A stretch of DNA of 64,000 bases, from the NCBI RefSeq assembly GCF_036711975.1, contig NC_091973.1, positions 20,956,001 to 21,020,000 on the forward strand, given 5' to 3'. Below are positions 21,756 to 31,287 of this stretch, piece after piece (position 1 is the first letter of the stretch; every line of letters begins with the position of its first letter). The notes under the pieces were generated by a model. It ran no database searches and was not told where the DNA came from. It saw only the letters and a program-made list of their open reading frames with translations. Source of the stretch: Onthophagus taurus (lineage: Eukaryota > Arthropoda > Insecta > Coleoptera > Scarabaeidae). Position numbers and translations under genes: made by a program.

Positions 21756-23640
21756 TTATGGACGTAACGGTATTGACTCGTCTTTATCAGAAACAGAAGG
21801 CGGATCAGGCGAAATTATCTTATCTCTATCATCCCTATTCGACTCATTCTCTATTTCTGGTGGTTCGACGGGTACTACTTCGGCTTCGGTTTGCGGTCTA
21901 ATATTAACAGTAGCATGTGAAACGTCATCGATTACTAGTTCTCTTCTATTTATTTGATTGATGTGACGTTTCCACACTAAAGGCGTGTTACAAACAGAAA
22001 TTAAATAACAATTCTTTCCAATAATTTTTTTTACTATTCCTGCGGTCCATTTCACATTATTATCACGATAATCATTACAAAATATAGTATCACCAACTAT
22101 AAAACTCTTTCTTTCTTTTCCCCCTTTATAAAATTTATTAGAGTTTTGATTTTTCACAATATTTTTTTGAATTATTTTTAAATTTACAGGTAAATTTTTA
22201 CTGTTATTTCTATCAGGTGTAAGTAAATCTAATCTAGTTTTTATTTGTCTGCCTAACATTATTTTAGCTGGCGATTCTTTAGTAACACAATGTGAAGTGA
22301 CACGATAATTAAATAAAAATACACAAAGTTCTTTGTTTAAATTGCAATGTGTGTTATTTTGAATTTTTTTATATATGAACGATTTTAAAGTTTTTACAAC
22401 ATTTTCGGCTAAACCATTAGATTGTGGATTGTATGGTGGAGAAGCGACATGATTTATACCATTCATTTTCAAAAAAGTTTCAAATTCTACAGACGTCAAT
22501 TGTGGTCCGTTATCAGAGACCAAAGTTTTAGGTACTCCAAATCGTGCAAATACTTCTCGTAATTTATTAATTGTTTGTTCTGTTGTTATAGAGTTCATTA
22601 TGAAAACTTCTACCCACTTTGAAAAAGCGTCAACCATGACTAAAAAATATTTATTTTTTATAGGTCCGCAAAAATCAATATGAATTCTTTCCCAAATGTT
22701 ATCTGGTACAGGCCAACATTTTAATGTATGTTTAGGTGGATTACACCGATTAACTTGACAAATTTCACAATTTTTACATAAATTTTCTAAGTCTATATTT
22801 AATTTAGGCCACCAGATGTAAGATCTGGCTAATGATTTGGTTTTAACAATACCCATGTGAGCACAATGTAATTCACTTAATATTTTCTCTTGCAAAATAG
22901 TAGGTATTATTATTCGATTTCCCCAAATAAGCAAATTATCTTCTATATTAATTTCATTTTTACGTTTCCAATATGGCTTAAATTCTTCGCGTTTTTCCTT
23001 TTCTGGCTAGCCTTTATAAACATATTCTTTAACTTTACTTAATATTTTATCATTATTTATTTCTCTTACGATATCCCTACAATTTATTGGAAATTCACTT
23101 TGACTATTAATATAGTCCACCAAATAATTCTCATGAATTTGCTCATTACTAAATTCTTTACATGGAAGTCTAGATAAAAAATCCGCTGTGTTATCTGCGG
23201 ACTTAACATATTTGATTTCAAAATCATAACCAAGTAATGAATATACGTATCTCTGAATTCTGTTACTGGCCATTAATGGTACACCTTGCTTAGGTGAAAA
23301 GATATACACTAGTGGTTTATGATCAGTCAAAATAGTGAACTTACGCCCATACAAATATTGATGAAACTTTTTAATACCAAAAACAATGGCAAGTGCCTCT
23401 TTATCAATTTGAGAATACTTTTTCTCTGAAATTCCTAGTGTTCTAGATGCGAACGCAATGGGCTTAACATCATTAGACTGAAAAGAATGTGCCAATACAG
23501 CACCTAGCCCATACGAAGAAGCATCAACAGTTAATATTACATCAATTTCTGGATCATAATGAGCTAAACATTGTGGCGACAATAACATCTCTTTAATTTT
23601 TAAAAAAGCATCTGTACAATCTTTAGTCCAATTCCATGAA
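21756..23640 (-). pseudogene. Gypsy pol remnant: RNase H and integrase
   Basis: From 23,640 down: RNase H (VILTVDASSYGLGAVL, EKKYSQIDKEALAIVFG, ILTDHKPLVYIF), the tether SADNTADFLSRLP, then integrase with its HCAHMGIVKTKS...CKNCEIC finger and catalytic HIDFCGP, LVSDNGPQL and NGLAENVVK. A single TAG at about 23,007, where Trp follows YKG in relatives, separates RNase H from integrase in the same frame. The C-terminus (TPLVWKRHINQINRR) ends at 21,756. The RT palm is absent, so this copy would need proteins in trans. Confidence 0.87.
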
Positions 23641-23677
23641 TTTTTTTTTTTGCAATTGATATAAAGGATGTAAAATA

Positions 23678-24628
23678 TCAGGTATTTTTTGCAAAAACTC
23701 CAGAATCTAATTGCAAATTACATTTTAATTGATTTAATTTTACCGCCAAATAAATCGGTTTATTTCTGTGATTATTAATACAAAATAAAGATGATTCATT
23801 CAATAAATTTACATTTCTATTCTTGCAAAATTTGCTAAGATGCCCTTTTTTATTACACGCGTGACAAATATAATTTCGGTAACGGCAATTCTCTGCGCGA
23901 TGATTAGTCTTACCACACCGATAACACATCAACGACCCTTTCGTCGCGACTGAGCGGCTGTTGTCCTGCTGCGCCTGCGGTCTACCACCCCCTCTGCTTG
24001 ATCCTGGACGATTCGGTCCTGCGCGAAGCTTAAGGATCTCACCGGGTTCCTGCTTAACGACCTGCTGCTGACTGAGCCGTTGATTCGTTCCGCCACTTTG
24101 CAAAAACTCCAAGGACTCGGCAATTTCCATCGCCTCCGCGAACGTTAATTTTTCGTCCTCCATGATGACTTTATCCAAAATTCGACCCGGATTTAACCCA
24201 GCAATAAATTTGTCCCGTAACGCCACGTCTAAGAACGTTCCGAATTTGCAATATAATCCCAATTTTGTTACTCGGACGCCCTATTCTTGCGTATTTTCCC
24301 CTTCGCTTTTCATTGCGTTGTAGAAATTTGTTCTTTCGACGAAAACAAATTTCTTCGGCTCGAAATGGGTGTCTAGAACTTGAATTATTTCTGTATATGG
24401 CATTCCTTCCGGTGTACGCGGTACCAGTAAATTTTCCAGTAATAAATAAGCCTCTTCGGATAAACTATTTAATGCCACTGCGCATTTTACCCCGTCTTGA
24501 TTTACCCCATTCGCGATATAATACTGCTCCAATCTTCTTTTGTGAATTGACCAGTTATTTATCGCCGGTGTAAATTGAAAAGCAAACGTGGTCCGCACGT
24601 GGTCCATCGGTGGATTTCCGTCAACCAT
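23678..24628 (-). pseudogene. Gypsy gag with start of protease
   Basis: ATG 24,628 opens a capsid-like protein (AFQFTPAINNWSIHKRRLEQYY). Two CCHC knuckles follow (CYRCGKTNHRAENC, CHACNKKGHLSKFC). A TAG at 24,281-24,283 interrupts the otherwise continuous frame. The end, LQLDSG, is the protease active-site triad; directly after it the sequence leaves the protease, marking the deletion edge. Confidence 0.85.
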
Positions 24629-24666
24629 TATATCTTAAATTTCTTCCTTTTATCCTCGTCGCCAGT

Positions 24667-24839
24667 TGTATTATTCGTATTTAGGATTTTGTGAATTAAA
24701 GTAAAGATTCAAACTTTCCTAACTTAACTCTTTATTACAAGCACGTTGACATGTTACACACCGAGGTGAAGTGATCATTCCTCTTCGACGGTACTCCCAT
24801 CACACCCACGCATGCGCAATATCGATAACTTTCAATACA
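24667..24839 (-). repeat. 5' LTR of gypsy element
   Basis: Partner of 21,498-21,670. It adjoins the candidate primer-binding site (minus strand TGGCGACGAGG, about 24,655-24,665). Confidence 0.88.
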
Positions 24840-24842
24840 TTT

Positions 24843-24929
24843 ATAGTGGTTGTCACTATACTTAGAATTTTCTAAATCATAGAGGGCCTTATTTTCCCTT
24901 ACCAGTTCGATTAACTTCTCGTCATTCAT
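24843..24929 (-). pseudogene. MADF exon 1, start
   Basis: ATG 24,929 opens MNDEKLIELVRENKALYD, a textbook beginning of a MADF domain, continuing ENSKYSDNHYK up to the LTR edge. Its continuation lies beyond the gypsy insertion at 21,497. It is the 5' end of the Harbinger partner gene. Confidence 0.7.
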
Positions 24930-25299
24930 ATCTCAATAACACGATAAACAATAACAATAACACAATAAACACGAAAAATGTAAACGCGAAACACAATTTT
25001 ATATTCAGTGCAGTTCAATAAAATATTGAACTGAACCGTAACGGTATCCCCACTATCAATAACGTTTCCGTCACGTCTCAGCTTGTCCGTTAAAAATATG
25101 ATTGCATCAATATGGAACGGAACGGAATGGAAACGGTATGTAAATGGAACGGAAGGTGTGCATGCGTCCACTCATTTACAGCCTATAATATTTTACGTAA
25201 ACGGAATGGTACCGGTACGGACTGGAGACGGAACGTATAGTGAGAATCAACCTTAAAGCGGAGCGCATCTAAAACGTATGTTATCGCTTCGGCGACTGA

Positions 25300-25392
25300 A
25301 CGTTTTGGCTGCCGCCTTCACGCGGGAGGCGGAACTTGCCGGGCGTGTTGTCTTGGTCGCCGCCTTCAACGGGGAAGGCAGACGGCCTGATC
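25300..25392 (-). mobile_element. Inverted Jockey ORF1 fragment
   Basis: Read on the minus strand this encodes RLPSPLKAATKTT and ASRVKAAAKTF, the N-terminal repeat region of the Jockey ORF1, opposite in direction to the large copy starting at 25,474. Confidence 0.65.
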
Positions 25393-25473
25393 ACTCCCAA
25401 TCGGGAGTAGGTGGGCGCGGCCGGTTGGTCGGCGTCCAAAGGCGGTATATGGTGATACTCTCCCCCTCAAGAC
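25393..25473 (-). mobile_element. Gypsy LTR start and polypurine tract
   Basis: On the minus strand GTCTTGAGGGGGAGAG (polypurine tract) runs into TATCACCATATACC and further LTR-like sequence. The same tract continues the gypsy pol end at 29,915, so the two were one site before the Jockey insertion. Confidence 0.55.
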
Positions 25474-27064
25474 ACCAGGCCGTACTGCTTCCTTAGAGGA
25501 TGCGACGACCAGCGCGGCAGGCCGCACCGCCTCCCTCGAGCAGGTGGCGACCAAATGCACACCTAAGGTTAGTACCGCCATCCCCGAGAAGGCGACAACC
25601 GAAACAACCCCCGTCCTTGGCAGCACTGCCTCCCCAGTGGAGGCGAAAGCCATAGCACCATCAGGCCGTACTGCTTCCCTCGAGGATGCGACGACCAGCG
25701 CGGCAGGCCGCACCGCCTCCCTCGAGGAGGCGGCGACCACCTCCACTCCGAGGTCATTCGCCGAGGCGTTGGCTTCCATCCCGGCGGGTAAAATGGATGT
25801 CGACGTGGCAGTCGGTCCATCCAACGGGAAAAGGAAGGCCAGCAGCGACCTGGAGGACGAGTACTCGGAAGCCGTGCGTCCTCGATTGGAACGCGTTTCC
25901 AAGCGGGTCCCCCCGGTAATCCTTCATGCGAAGGAAAACTGGGATTCCATTTCGGCGGAGATGGCGAGACTTCGGATCGCCTTTTCGAAAGCCAGAGCGG
26001 TTCCGCAAGGAATCAAGATTGAGCTCCCCACCGCGGAAGCCTATCGCGCCCTGGTGAAGATGTTGATGGCTGGTAAACACCAGTACCACACATTCTCTCT
26101 ACCGGAGGAAAAGCCGTTAAAGGTGGTTTTTCGAGGCGTCCCTACCAGTATCGGGGAGGACAGCATTGCTGCCGACCTGAGAAAACAGGGATTCTGGCCC
26201 GATACGGTAAAACGTATGCGCCAGGGCTCTGAAAGGAGGCCGATCCCGTTAGTCCTGTGCGTCTTGAAAAAGACCGCGGACGCCAAACGGATCTTTGACC
26301 TCAAGACGGTCATGGCTTTAACCATAACTGTCGAGAGCGCCAAGAAGAAGACGGAAGTCGGCCAGTGTCATCGCTGTCAGCGTTACGGCCACTCCCAACG
26401 AATGTGCAACGGTGCACCTCGTTGCGTGAAGTGCGCTGGTGACCATCCGACGGCTTCCTGTGCCAAAGCAAAGGATGCGCCCGCCAAGTGCGTCCTTTGC
26501 GGTGGTCCTCATACCGCCAACTACAAAGGGTGCCCAAAACACCCGAAGGCGGCGGAAACGAGGGCGCCGGCGGCAGCCCCAAAGGTCAAAGCGACCGTTC
26601 CCCCGAAAGCACCTATTCAGGCGCAAAAGGGGGACAAAAAGGCTCCAGTAGTCGCGGCGAAAACCGTGAAAGCGGTTAGTAGTCAGGCGAAAAAGCCGAA
26701 AGGCAACGCTAACGTTGCCCCCAAAGCGAACGCTCCAGCTACCAAGGTAGTTCGGAAAGAGGTCGCGGCGCCCAAAGCTAAGCTCAACGAGCCGAAGCAA
26801 AAGGCGACCGACGACCCCCCGAAGCTGTCGAGGTCGCAGAGGAGGCGTCACAATAGGAGGCTTCGTAAAAGCGGGTCGATCGCGGTGGCTGAAACACCAT
26901 TCCCGGTCAATGTTGCGGCACAGGCGGCGGTTGAACCCCCAACCGACCCCCTTGTCAACATACTGGCGATGATGAGCGAGATCATCCAAATCGACAAATC
27001 CGATAGGGACGCGCGAGTTAAGTTGTGCGTCCAAATCATGTCCGAGATGATGAAACTCTTATGA
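25474..27064 (+). CDS. Jockey ORF1 (gag-like), 5'-truncated
   Basis: Open from the truncation point to TGA 27,062-27,064, with no native ATG. In order: Thr-Ala-Ser/Glu-Ala repeats, PVILHAKENWDSISAEMARL, an RRM-like section with KVVFRGVPTSI, three zinc knuckles (CHRCQRYGHSQRMC, RCVKCAGDHPTASC, CVLCGGPHTANYKGC), a long Lys/Ala/Pro-rich basic stretch and a C-terminal helix (LVNILAMMSEIIQI). It would coat LINE RNA. The stop overlaps the ORF2 start as ATGA. The missing N-terminus can be judged from the minus-strand copy at 7.27 kb. Confidence 0.88.
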
Positions 27065-29748
27065 TGACTCATCGAAGACCGAGAGTACCGCATTCGCTTG
27101 AGTTGGCTTATTGGAACGCCAACGGCCTTGTCTGTAAACAGAATGAACTTCGCGAGTTCGCCGAAAGGTACGACCTTGACGCGATACTCATTTGCGAAAC
27201 CCATCTGCGAGCGGGCGACAGGCCACGGCTGCCCAATTATCGCTTCTATCGAAACGATAGAGTTGGTGCAAGAGGCGGCGGGACAGCCATCTTTGTAAGG
27301 ACCAGTTTGGATCATTACGAAGATCTGACTCCCCCTCTTCAACATCTCGAAGCTACTACGATTGTGGTACGAACACTATCGGGGTGCGTCCGCTTGGTCG
27401 CCGCCTACAATCCGCCGAATCGGCGGCTGTTGGAAGACGACCTAACGGGTGTCTTGGATACGGACAAAGGCGTGGTTATCGCCGGCGACCTAAACGCTAA
27501 GCACCCATCGTGGAACAGTCGGATCGCAAACGCGAACGGTAAAATACTGCGGAGTTTTACCGACGAGACGGGCATTGTCACCGATGCCCCCGCCGACCAC
27601 ACGTATTACCCGTCGAACGAAGGGCAACGATCTGACGTTTTGGACGTGGTTGTAATCAAAGATGTCAGACTAGTTCATAGAGTTACCACGCTCAACGAAC
27701 TTAGTTCCGATCATCTCCCTGTGCTGCTGCAGCTAGGAGACGTCCCGGACGTTCGCGTCCCGGTTGAACGTTCCACTGTATCGTGGCCGGCTTTTAGCGA
27801 CCACTTGCACCACAATATGGGACAAATACGACCGATCCACAACGCTCAGGAACTGGATGAGGCTGTTGAACGACTCACGGTCGCAATCGAGGATTCTCTT
27901 CGATACGCGACCAACACGATTCCCGTAAAGGACCATCGATGGGTGCTTCCGGCGCACATCAGGGAACTTATGCGGGAGCGTGATCGCGTCAGGCGGACTT
28001 ATCAGCGCAATTGGGATCCCGATCTCAAGCGTCGCTATAACCGTCTGCGCGGTGATGTGAGAAGGGAGCTCGCGGAGTTCCGATACGCGTCTTTCGACGC
28101 CAAACTCGACGCCCTGAACACCGAAGACGATCACTCCTGTTGGAAGATGGTCAAGGTGCTGAAGGGGAACACGACGCGCATGCCGCCCATTCACGGTGAA
28201 ACCGGAATGGCTTTCACTCTCGAAGAGAAAGCAGAGGCTCATGCCGATAACTTCGAAAACCAGTGCAGCCCGCTATGCGACGATGACGAAGATGAAGATT
28301 TCATCGATCGAGTCGAACGCGTAGTGAGTAGGCGGCTGGCCGTAGAAGATCGTCGGCATATCGAGCACGCTTCTCCGACCGAGGTGAAAGAGGCAATCGC
28401 GAGATGTAAGTCGAAGAAGGCATCGGGACCGGACGGGATAGGAAACGCTGCTTTAAAGGCCATGCCTTTAAAAGCGGTCGTTTCGCTGACGGGAATCATC
28501 AATGCGGCGTTCCGGCTGCGGCATTTCCCTACCAAGTGGAAATGCGCGGACGTCGTCGTGTTACCGAAACCCGGGGCGAACCTAACGTTCCCGCAAAGCT
28601 ACAGGCCCATCAGTTTGCTTTCTTGTCTCGGCAAGGTATGCGAGAGGATCGTCCAGACGAGGCTACAAAGATCAGTTCAAGATCTTAAGCTCATTCAGGA
28701 CGAACAGTTTGGTTTCCGACCCAAACATTCGACCGTACACCAGGTACTGCGACTTGTCGAATACATAACCGAAGGCTTCAATCGAAAGCAAAGCACTTGT
28801 GCGGCGCTTTTCGATGTTGCCAAGGCGTTCGACAAAGTATGGCATGAAGGACTTTTGTTCAAAATGCTAGAAGCGGGCGTGCCCCTGGCGTTGGTTCAAT
28901 TGATCGCGTCCTATCTTGGCGGTAGGAAGGCGCGCATCAAATTGAACGGTACGCGTTCGACAGAGCGAATCCTAACTGCTGGCGTCCCTCAGGGGTCGTT
29001 GCTTTCACCGATACTCTTTTGTATCTTTGTTAGCGACCTACCCCGGTGCGAGGGCACTCAGTTAGCGATGTACGCCGACGATGTGTGCATCTACAGCAGA
29101 TCTTGGTCCCCCGAGATCGCCGCTCGTAGACTGCAGACAGCATCGGATCAGCTGCAAGACTACTTCGCAAAGTGGCGGGTCAAAATCAACGCTGATAAAA
29201 GTACCGCAGTACTCTTTACTCGGCGTAGACAGAGACCCCCCGATGCGTTGGTACTGCGAGGGAACGAGCTTCCCTGGCATTCCGAAACCAGGTATTTGGG
29301 TGTCATTCTGGACTCTAAACTAACTTGGAAAAGTCACATCGAGGCCATGGCGAACCGGGCGAAGGTAGCTCTGGTCAATCTGTACGCTCTGATAAATCGC
29401 CGAAGTAAGTTGGATCCTCTCCGGAAGATTCGACTCTACAAAGCGGTTATCAGACCTGCGATGACATACGCTTCTTCAGTCTGGGGTTACGCCGCGCACT
29501 CGCACGTGCAAAAACTCCAAGTGGTTCAGAACAAGGTCCTAAGGATGGCATTCGATGCTCCTTGGTTTGTTAGTAATGCGACACTGCACAATGATTCCCA
29601 GATGGTGACCATCGAGGAATTCATTCGGAACAAAGCCAGTACCGAGTTTACGCGGCTCGAAGACCACCCAAATCCCCTCCTAGCGGGATTAACGGATTAC
29701 GACGTTGAACACCTTCGCCATAAACGGCCAAGGCTGCTTCTCGTCTGA
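27061..29748 (+). CDS. Jockey ORF2: endonuclease-reverse transcriptase
   Basis: 895 residues, no internal stop. Endonuclease motifs: LAYWNANGL, ICETHL, RNDRVGARGGGTAIFV, GDLNAKHPSWNS, SDVLDVVVI, SSDHLPVLL. RT motifs: KKASGPDGIGN, SYRPISLLSCLGK, ALFDVAKAFDKVWH, GVPQGSLLSPILF, LAMYADDVCIYS and RYLGVILDSKLTWKSHI. ATG 27,061 overlaps the ORF1 TGA (ATGA), suggesting translation by termination-reinitiation. It appears functional at the protein level, so this copy could have supplied enzyme for the other copies. Confidence 0.93.
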   Translation: MMTHRRPRVPHSLELAYWNANGLVCKQNELREFAERYDLDAILICETHLRAGDRPRLPNYRFYRNDRVGARGGGTAIFVRTSLDHYEDLTPPLQHLEATTIVVRTLSGCVRLVAAYNPPNRRLLEDDLTGVLDTDKGVVIAGDLNAKHPSWNSRIANANGKILRSFTDETGIVTDAPADHTYYPSNEGQRSDVLDVVVIKDVRLVHRVTTLNELSSDHLPVLLQLGDVPDVRVPVERSTVSWPAFSDHLHHNMGQIRPIHNAQELDEAVERLTVAIEDSLRYATNTIPVKDHRWVLPAHIRELMRERDRVRRTYQRNWDPDLKRRYNRLRGDVRRELAEFRYASFDAKLDALNTEDDHSCWKMVKVLKGNTTRMPPIHGETGMAFTLEEKAEAHADNFENQCSPLCDDDEDEDFIDRVERVVSRRLAVEDRRHIEHASPTEVKEAIARCKSKKASGPDGIGNAALKAMPLKAVVSLTGIINAAFRLRHFPTKWKCADVVVLPKPGANLTFPQSYRPISLLSCLGKVCERIVQTRLQRSVQDLKLIQDEQFGFRPKHSTVHQVLRLVEYITEGFNRKQSTCAALFDVAKAFDKVWHEGLLFKMLEAGVPLALVQLIASYLGGRKARIKLNGTRSTERILTAGVPQGSLLSPILFCIFVSDLPRCEGTQLAMYADDVCIYSRSWSPEIAARRLQTASDQLQDYFAKWRVKINADKSTAVLFTRRRQRPPDALVLRGNELPWHSETRYLGVILDSKLTWKSHIEAMANRAKVALVNLYALINRRSKLDPLRKIRLYKAVIRPAMTYASSVWGYAAHSHVQKLQVVQNKVLRMAFDAPWFVSNATLHNDSQMVTIEEFIRNKASTEFTRLEDHPNPLLAGLTDYDVEHLRHKRPRLLLV

Positions 29749-29902
29749 CGATCCGGGAACCCGACTGTCCTTTCCAAATCCACTTCCGATATCGCTAATT
29801 TAGCGAATATTAACTAATATATTTTCCGTCTGTTTTAGATCCGATGAAGAGGGTTAAGGAAGATTCCAGGAACCTCAAGAGGCCCGTCAAGTTCACCGTT
29901 CA
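29749..29902 (+). other. Jockey 3' UTR
   Basis: About 150 bases, nearly identical to 10,808-10,963. It ends in tandem GTTCACC and has no poly(A) tail or AATAAA near the end. Confidence 0.75.
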
Positions 29903-29914
29903 CCCCCTCAAGAC

Positions 29915-30235
29915 GCCGTAACGGGCGGCGATGTTGTTTTTGGGGCCTGTTGTTGGTGTGGGTGGCGAGGCCTTGGTGGAGGTGCCGGACGGAGGATGTT
30001 AATGTGCGCCGTTGTTGGTTCTGATGAGCGATGCCTTCTTATCCAATAAGTTGTAGGACCGGCTTCTTCTATCACCGTGTGGGGCCCTGTCCAGCGAGGT
30101 CCGAAAGGCTGCTTCATGTATGCGTGGGCTCGTTCCATGACTTTTTGTCCCGCAACGAATCGTCTCGGTGGCTCGTAACCCAGTAGTAGACTGGCGGGAG
30201 TTTCCTTCGTGGCGGCGTTTCGACGACGATACGAT
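29915..30235 (-). pseudogene. Gypsy integrase C-terminus, relative of family A
   Basis: On the minus strand RRRNAATKETPAS, LLLGYEP, KVMERAHAY, GPRWTGPHTVIEEAGPTTYW and a Pro-rich tail match the end of the pol at 7.65-8.0 kb. It ends at the polypurine tract duplicated by the Jockey insertion. Everything upstream is missing beyond about 30,235. Confidence 0.8.
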
Positions 30236-30589
30236 GTGCACGTGAATTGATTTATATTTTTTGTTATTATTGTAAAATTGTTAGAACAATTTTTTTTTGC
30301 TAATTTCTTATAAGGACATTAGTACGTCTATTTATATTACAATAAATCTTGTCTATTGTAGTTTATTTTATTTTTATCAAAATAACAGTGCGAATACGCA
30401 TGGTGAGCGAACAATTTTTGGAGTCACTGTAAGTTGTTTTTCCAAATTTTTTAAGTTAAATATTTGGTGCTTTGGTAAAATTATTATATATTTTATGTTT
30501 AAAAAGAAAAGTTTCAATATAAAGTTATATATCAGTGAATTTTTGTCTTGAATTTTTGTCAATGTTATTACTCTACCCTTTAATTCAGA
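30236..30589. other. AT-rich, no gene recognised
   Basis: Low-complexity open frames only; no family motif seen. Confidence 0.4.
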
Positions 30590-31040
30590 CGCTTGTGATT
30601 TTGACGATCCTGGTTTCAGATAAGGATTTTTAATCCAGCATTGTGACCCTTTAATGACCCTAATTTTTGCATCCCGATGCCATATGACCATGATTATAAC
30701 ATTTAAAACACACCCGTTCTTTCCTTTCCAAGTGCTCAGTTGACGGTTTTAATTCCCATTTATCTCGATTGTTGTTTATCATTCCCGATTTTCTATCGTG
30801 CCCTAGTCTGGATTTATTTGTAAACATCTCTCGACTCAGTGGTTTCTCAGGGTGCTAACCTCGACGAGTTTCTTTCGTTGACCCTTTAAAATTATTTACA
30901 TTCTGTAAAGTATTAATTTCGAAAGCCATTCCGCCCATCATCATTTGATTTAACTCTTCCTGACTTGCTATTTCAGCAGCTTTGTCAAGATTCAGCTGTT
31001 TTTCTCGCATCAACAGGACGCCCTTGTGATTTCCCTTCTA
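30590..31040 (-). pseudogene. Retroelement gag remnant with a CCHC knuckle
   Basis: Minus-strand sequence encodes REKQLNLDKAAEIASQEEL, then CFKCYNHGHMASGC, a canonical C-x2-C-x4-H-x4-C knuckle, among several stops and frame changes. It lies just inside a copy of an LTR-like sequence shared with 41.66 kb. The family (Ty3/gypsy or another LTR class) is uncertain. Confidence 0.5.
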
Positions 31041-31095
31041 AAGCCCAAAGGAAATTGTGTTTATAATAATTTATTATTTTTCTTAGTTATCCCCT

Positions 31096-31150
31096 TGTGG
31101 GGTTATTCTCACATATTAAAAAAATTAATGGAAAAAGATTTTTTATAAAG
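31096..31150. repeat. LTR-like direct repeat, copy 1
   Basis: Starts TGTGGGGTTATTCTC and matches 41,662-41,716 over about 55 bases (TGTGGGGGTATTCTC...). Both sit next to gag remnants on the same strand, so they are probably LTR ends of one gypsy family. Confidence 0.6.
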
Positions 31151-31287
31151 AAAATAAAAATTGACTTTCATATTTACATATAATACAATTAATAGAATAG
31201 ATTGAAAATTTTCTTGGAGCATAGCTTCCACGACTAGTTTTCTCTTAACCCATATTGAACTAGTCTTTTCTATAGCCATTACTCTTT

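Larger units (their letters stand above)
21498..24839 (-). mobile_element. Ty3/gypsy element with short LTRs, internally deleted
   Basis: Two nearly identical 173-bp LTRs (21,498-21,670 and 24,667-24,839; TGTATT...TACA) enclose minus-strand gag and a partial pol. The 5' LTR is the one at 24.7 kb; it is followed inward by TGGCGACGAGG, a plausible primer-binding site. Protease and most of RT are missing between about 23,700 and 23,640. The element interrupts the MADF exon of the surrounding Harbinger. I could not find matching target duplications. Confidence 0.85.
12990..25252. mobile_element. PIF/Harbinger element, left end lost, with nested insertions
   Basis: This block has a plus-strand Harbinger transposase (exons at 12,996-13,180 and about 14,014-14,852) and a minus-strand MADF-BESS gene (24,929 to 13,228). 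A hAT (14,887-21,372) and a gypsy element (about 21,498-24,839) lie between their parts. The right end probably is 25,252: read on the minus strand it starts GGTTGATTCTCACTATACG, preceded by TTA on the outside, as expected for a Harbinger 3-bp TSD. Repeated GGAACGG words at 25,111-25,155 are subterminal. No matching left TIR was found, and the N-terminal part of transposase exon 1 is missing. Confidence 0.65.
25474..29902 (+). mobile_element. Jockey-clade LINE, best copy
   Basis: 5'-truncated within the ORF1 repeats, but with a long open ORF1 and a complete ORF2. The 12-mer CCCCCTCAAGAC is present at both edges (25,462-25,473 and 29,903-29,914), a convincing target-site duplication in a gypsy polypurine tract. 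The 3' end carries two GTTCACC units rather than poly(A). Copies at 6.1-7.3 and 9.6-10.96 kb belong to the same family. Confidence 0.9.

Noticed and set aside
21498..24843. Target duplication for the gypsy element
   Set aside because: Flanks CTTGTC and TTTATA do not match under any boundary I tried.
13228..24929. Host MADF transcription factor
   Set aside because: Interleaved with a Harbinger transposase, with the same layout seen again at 53-54 kb; best explained as the element's second gene.
26318..27034. Minus-strand 238-residue frame
   Set aside because: Antisense of the Jockey ORF1, caused by its GC-rich codons.
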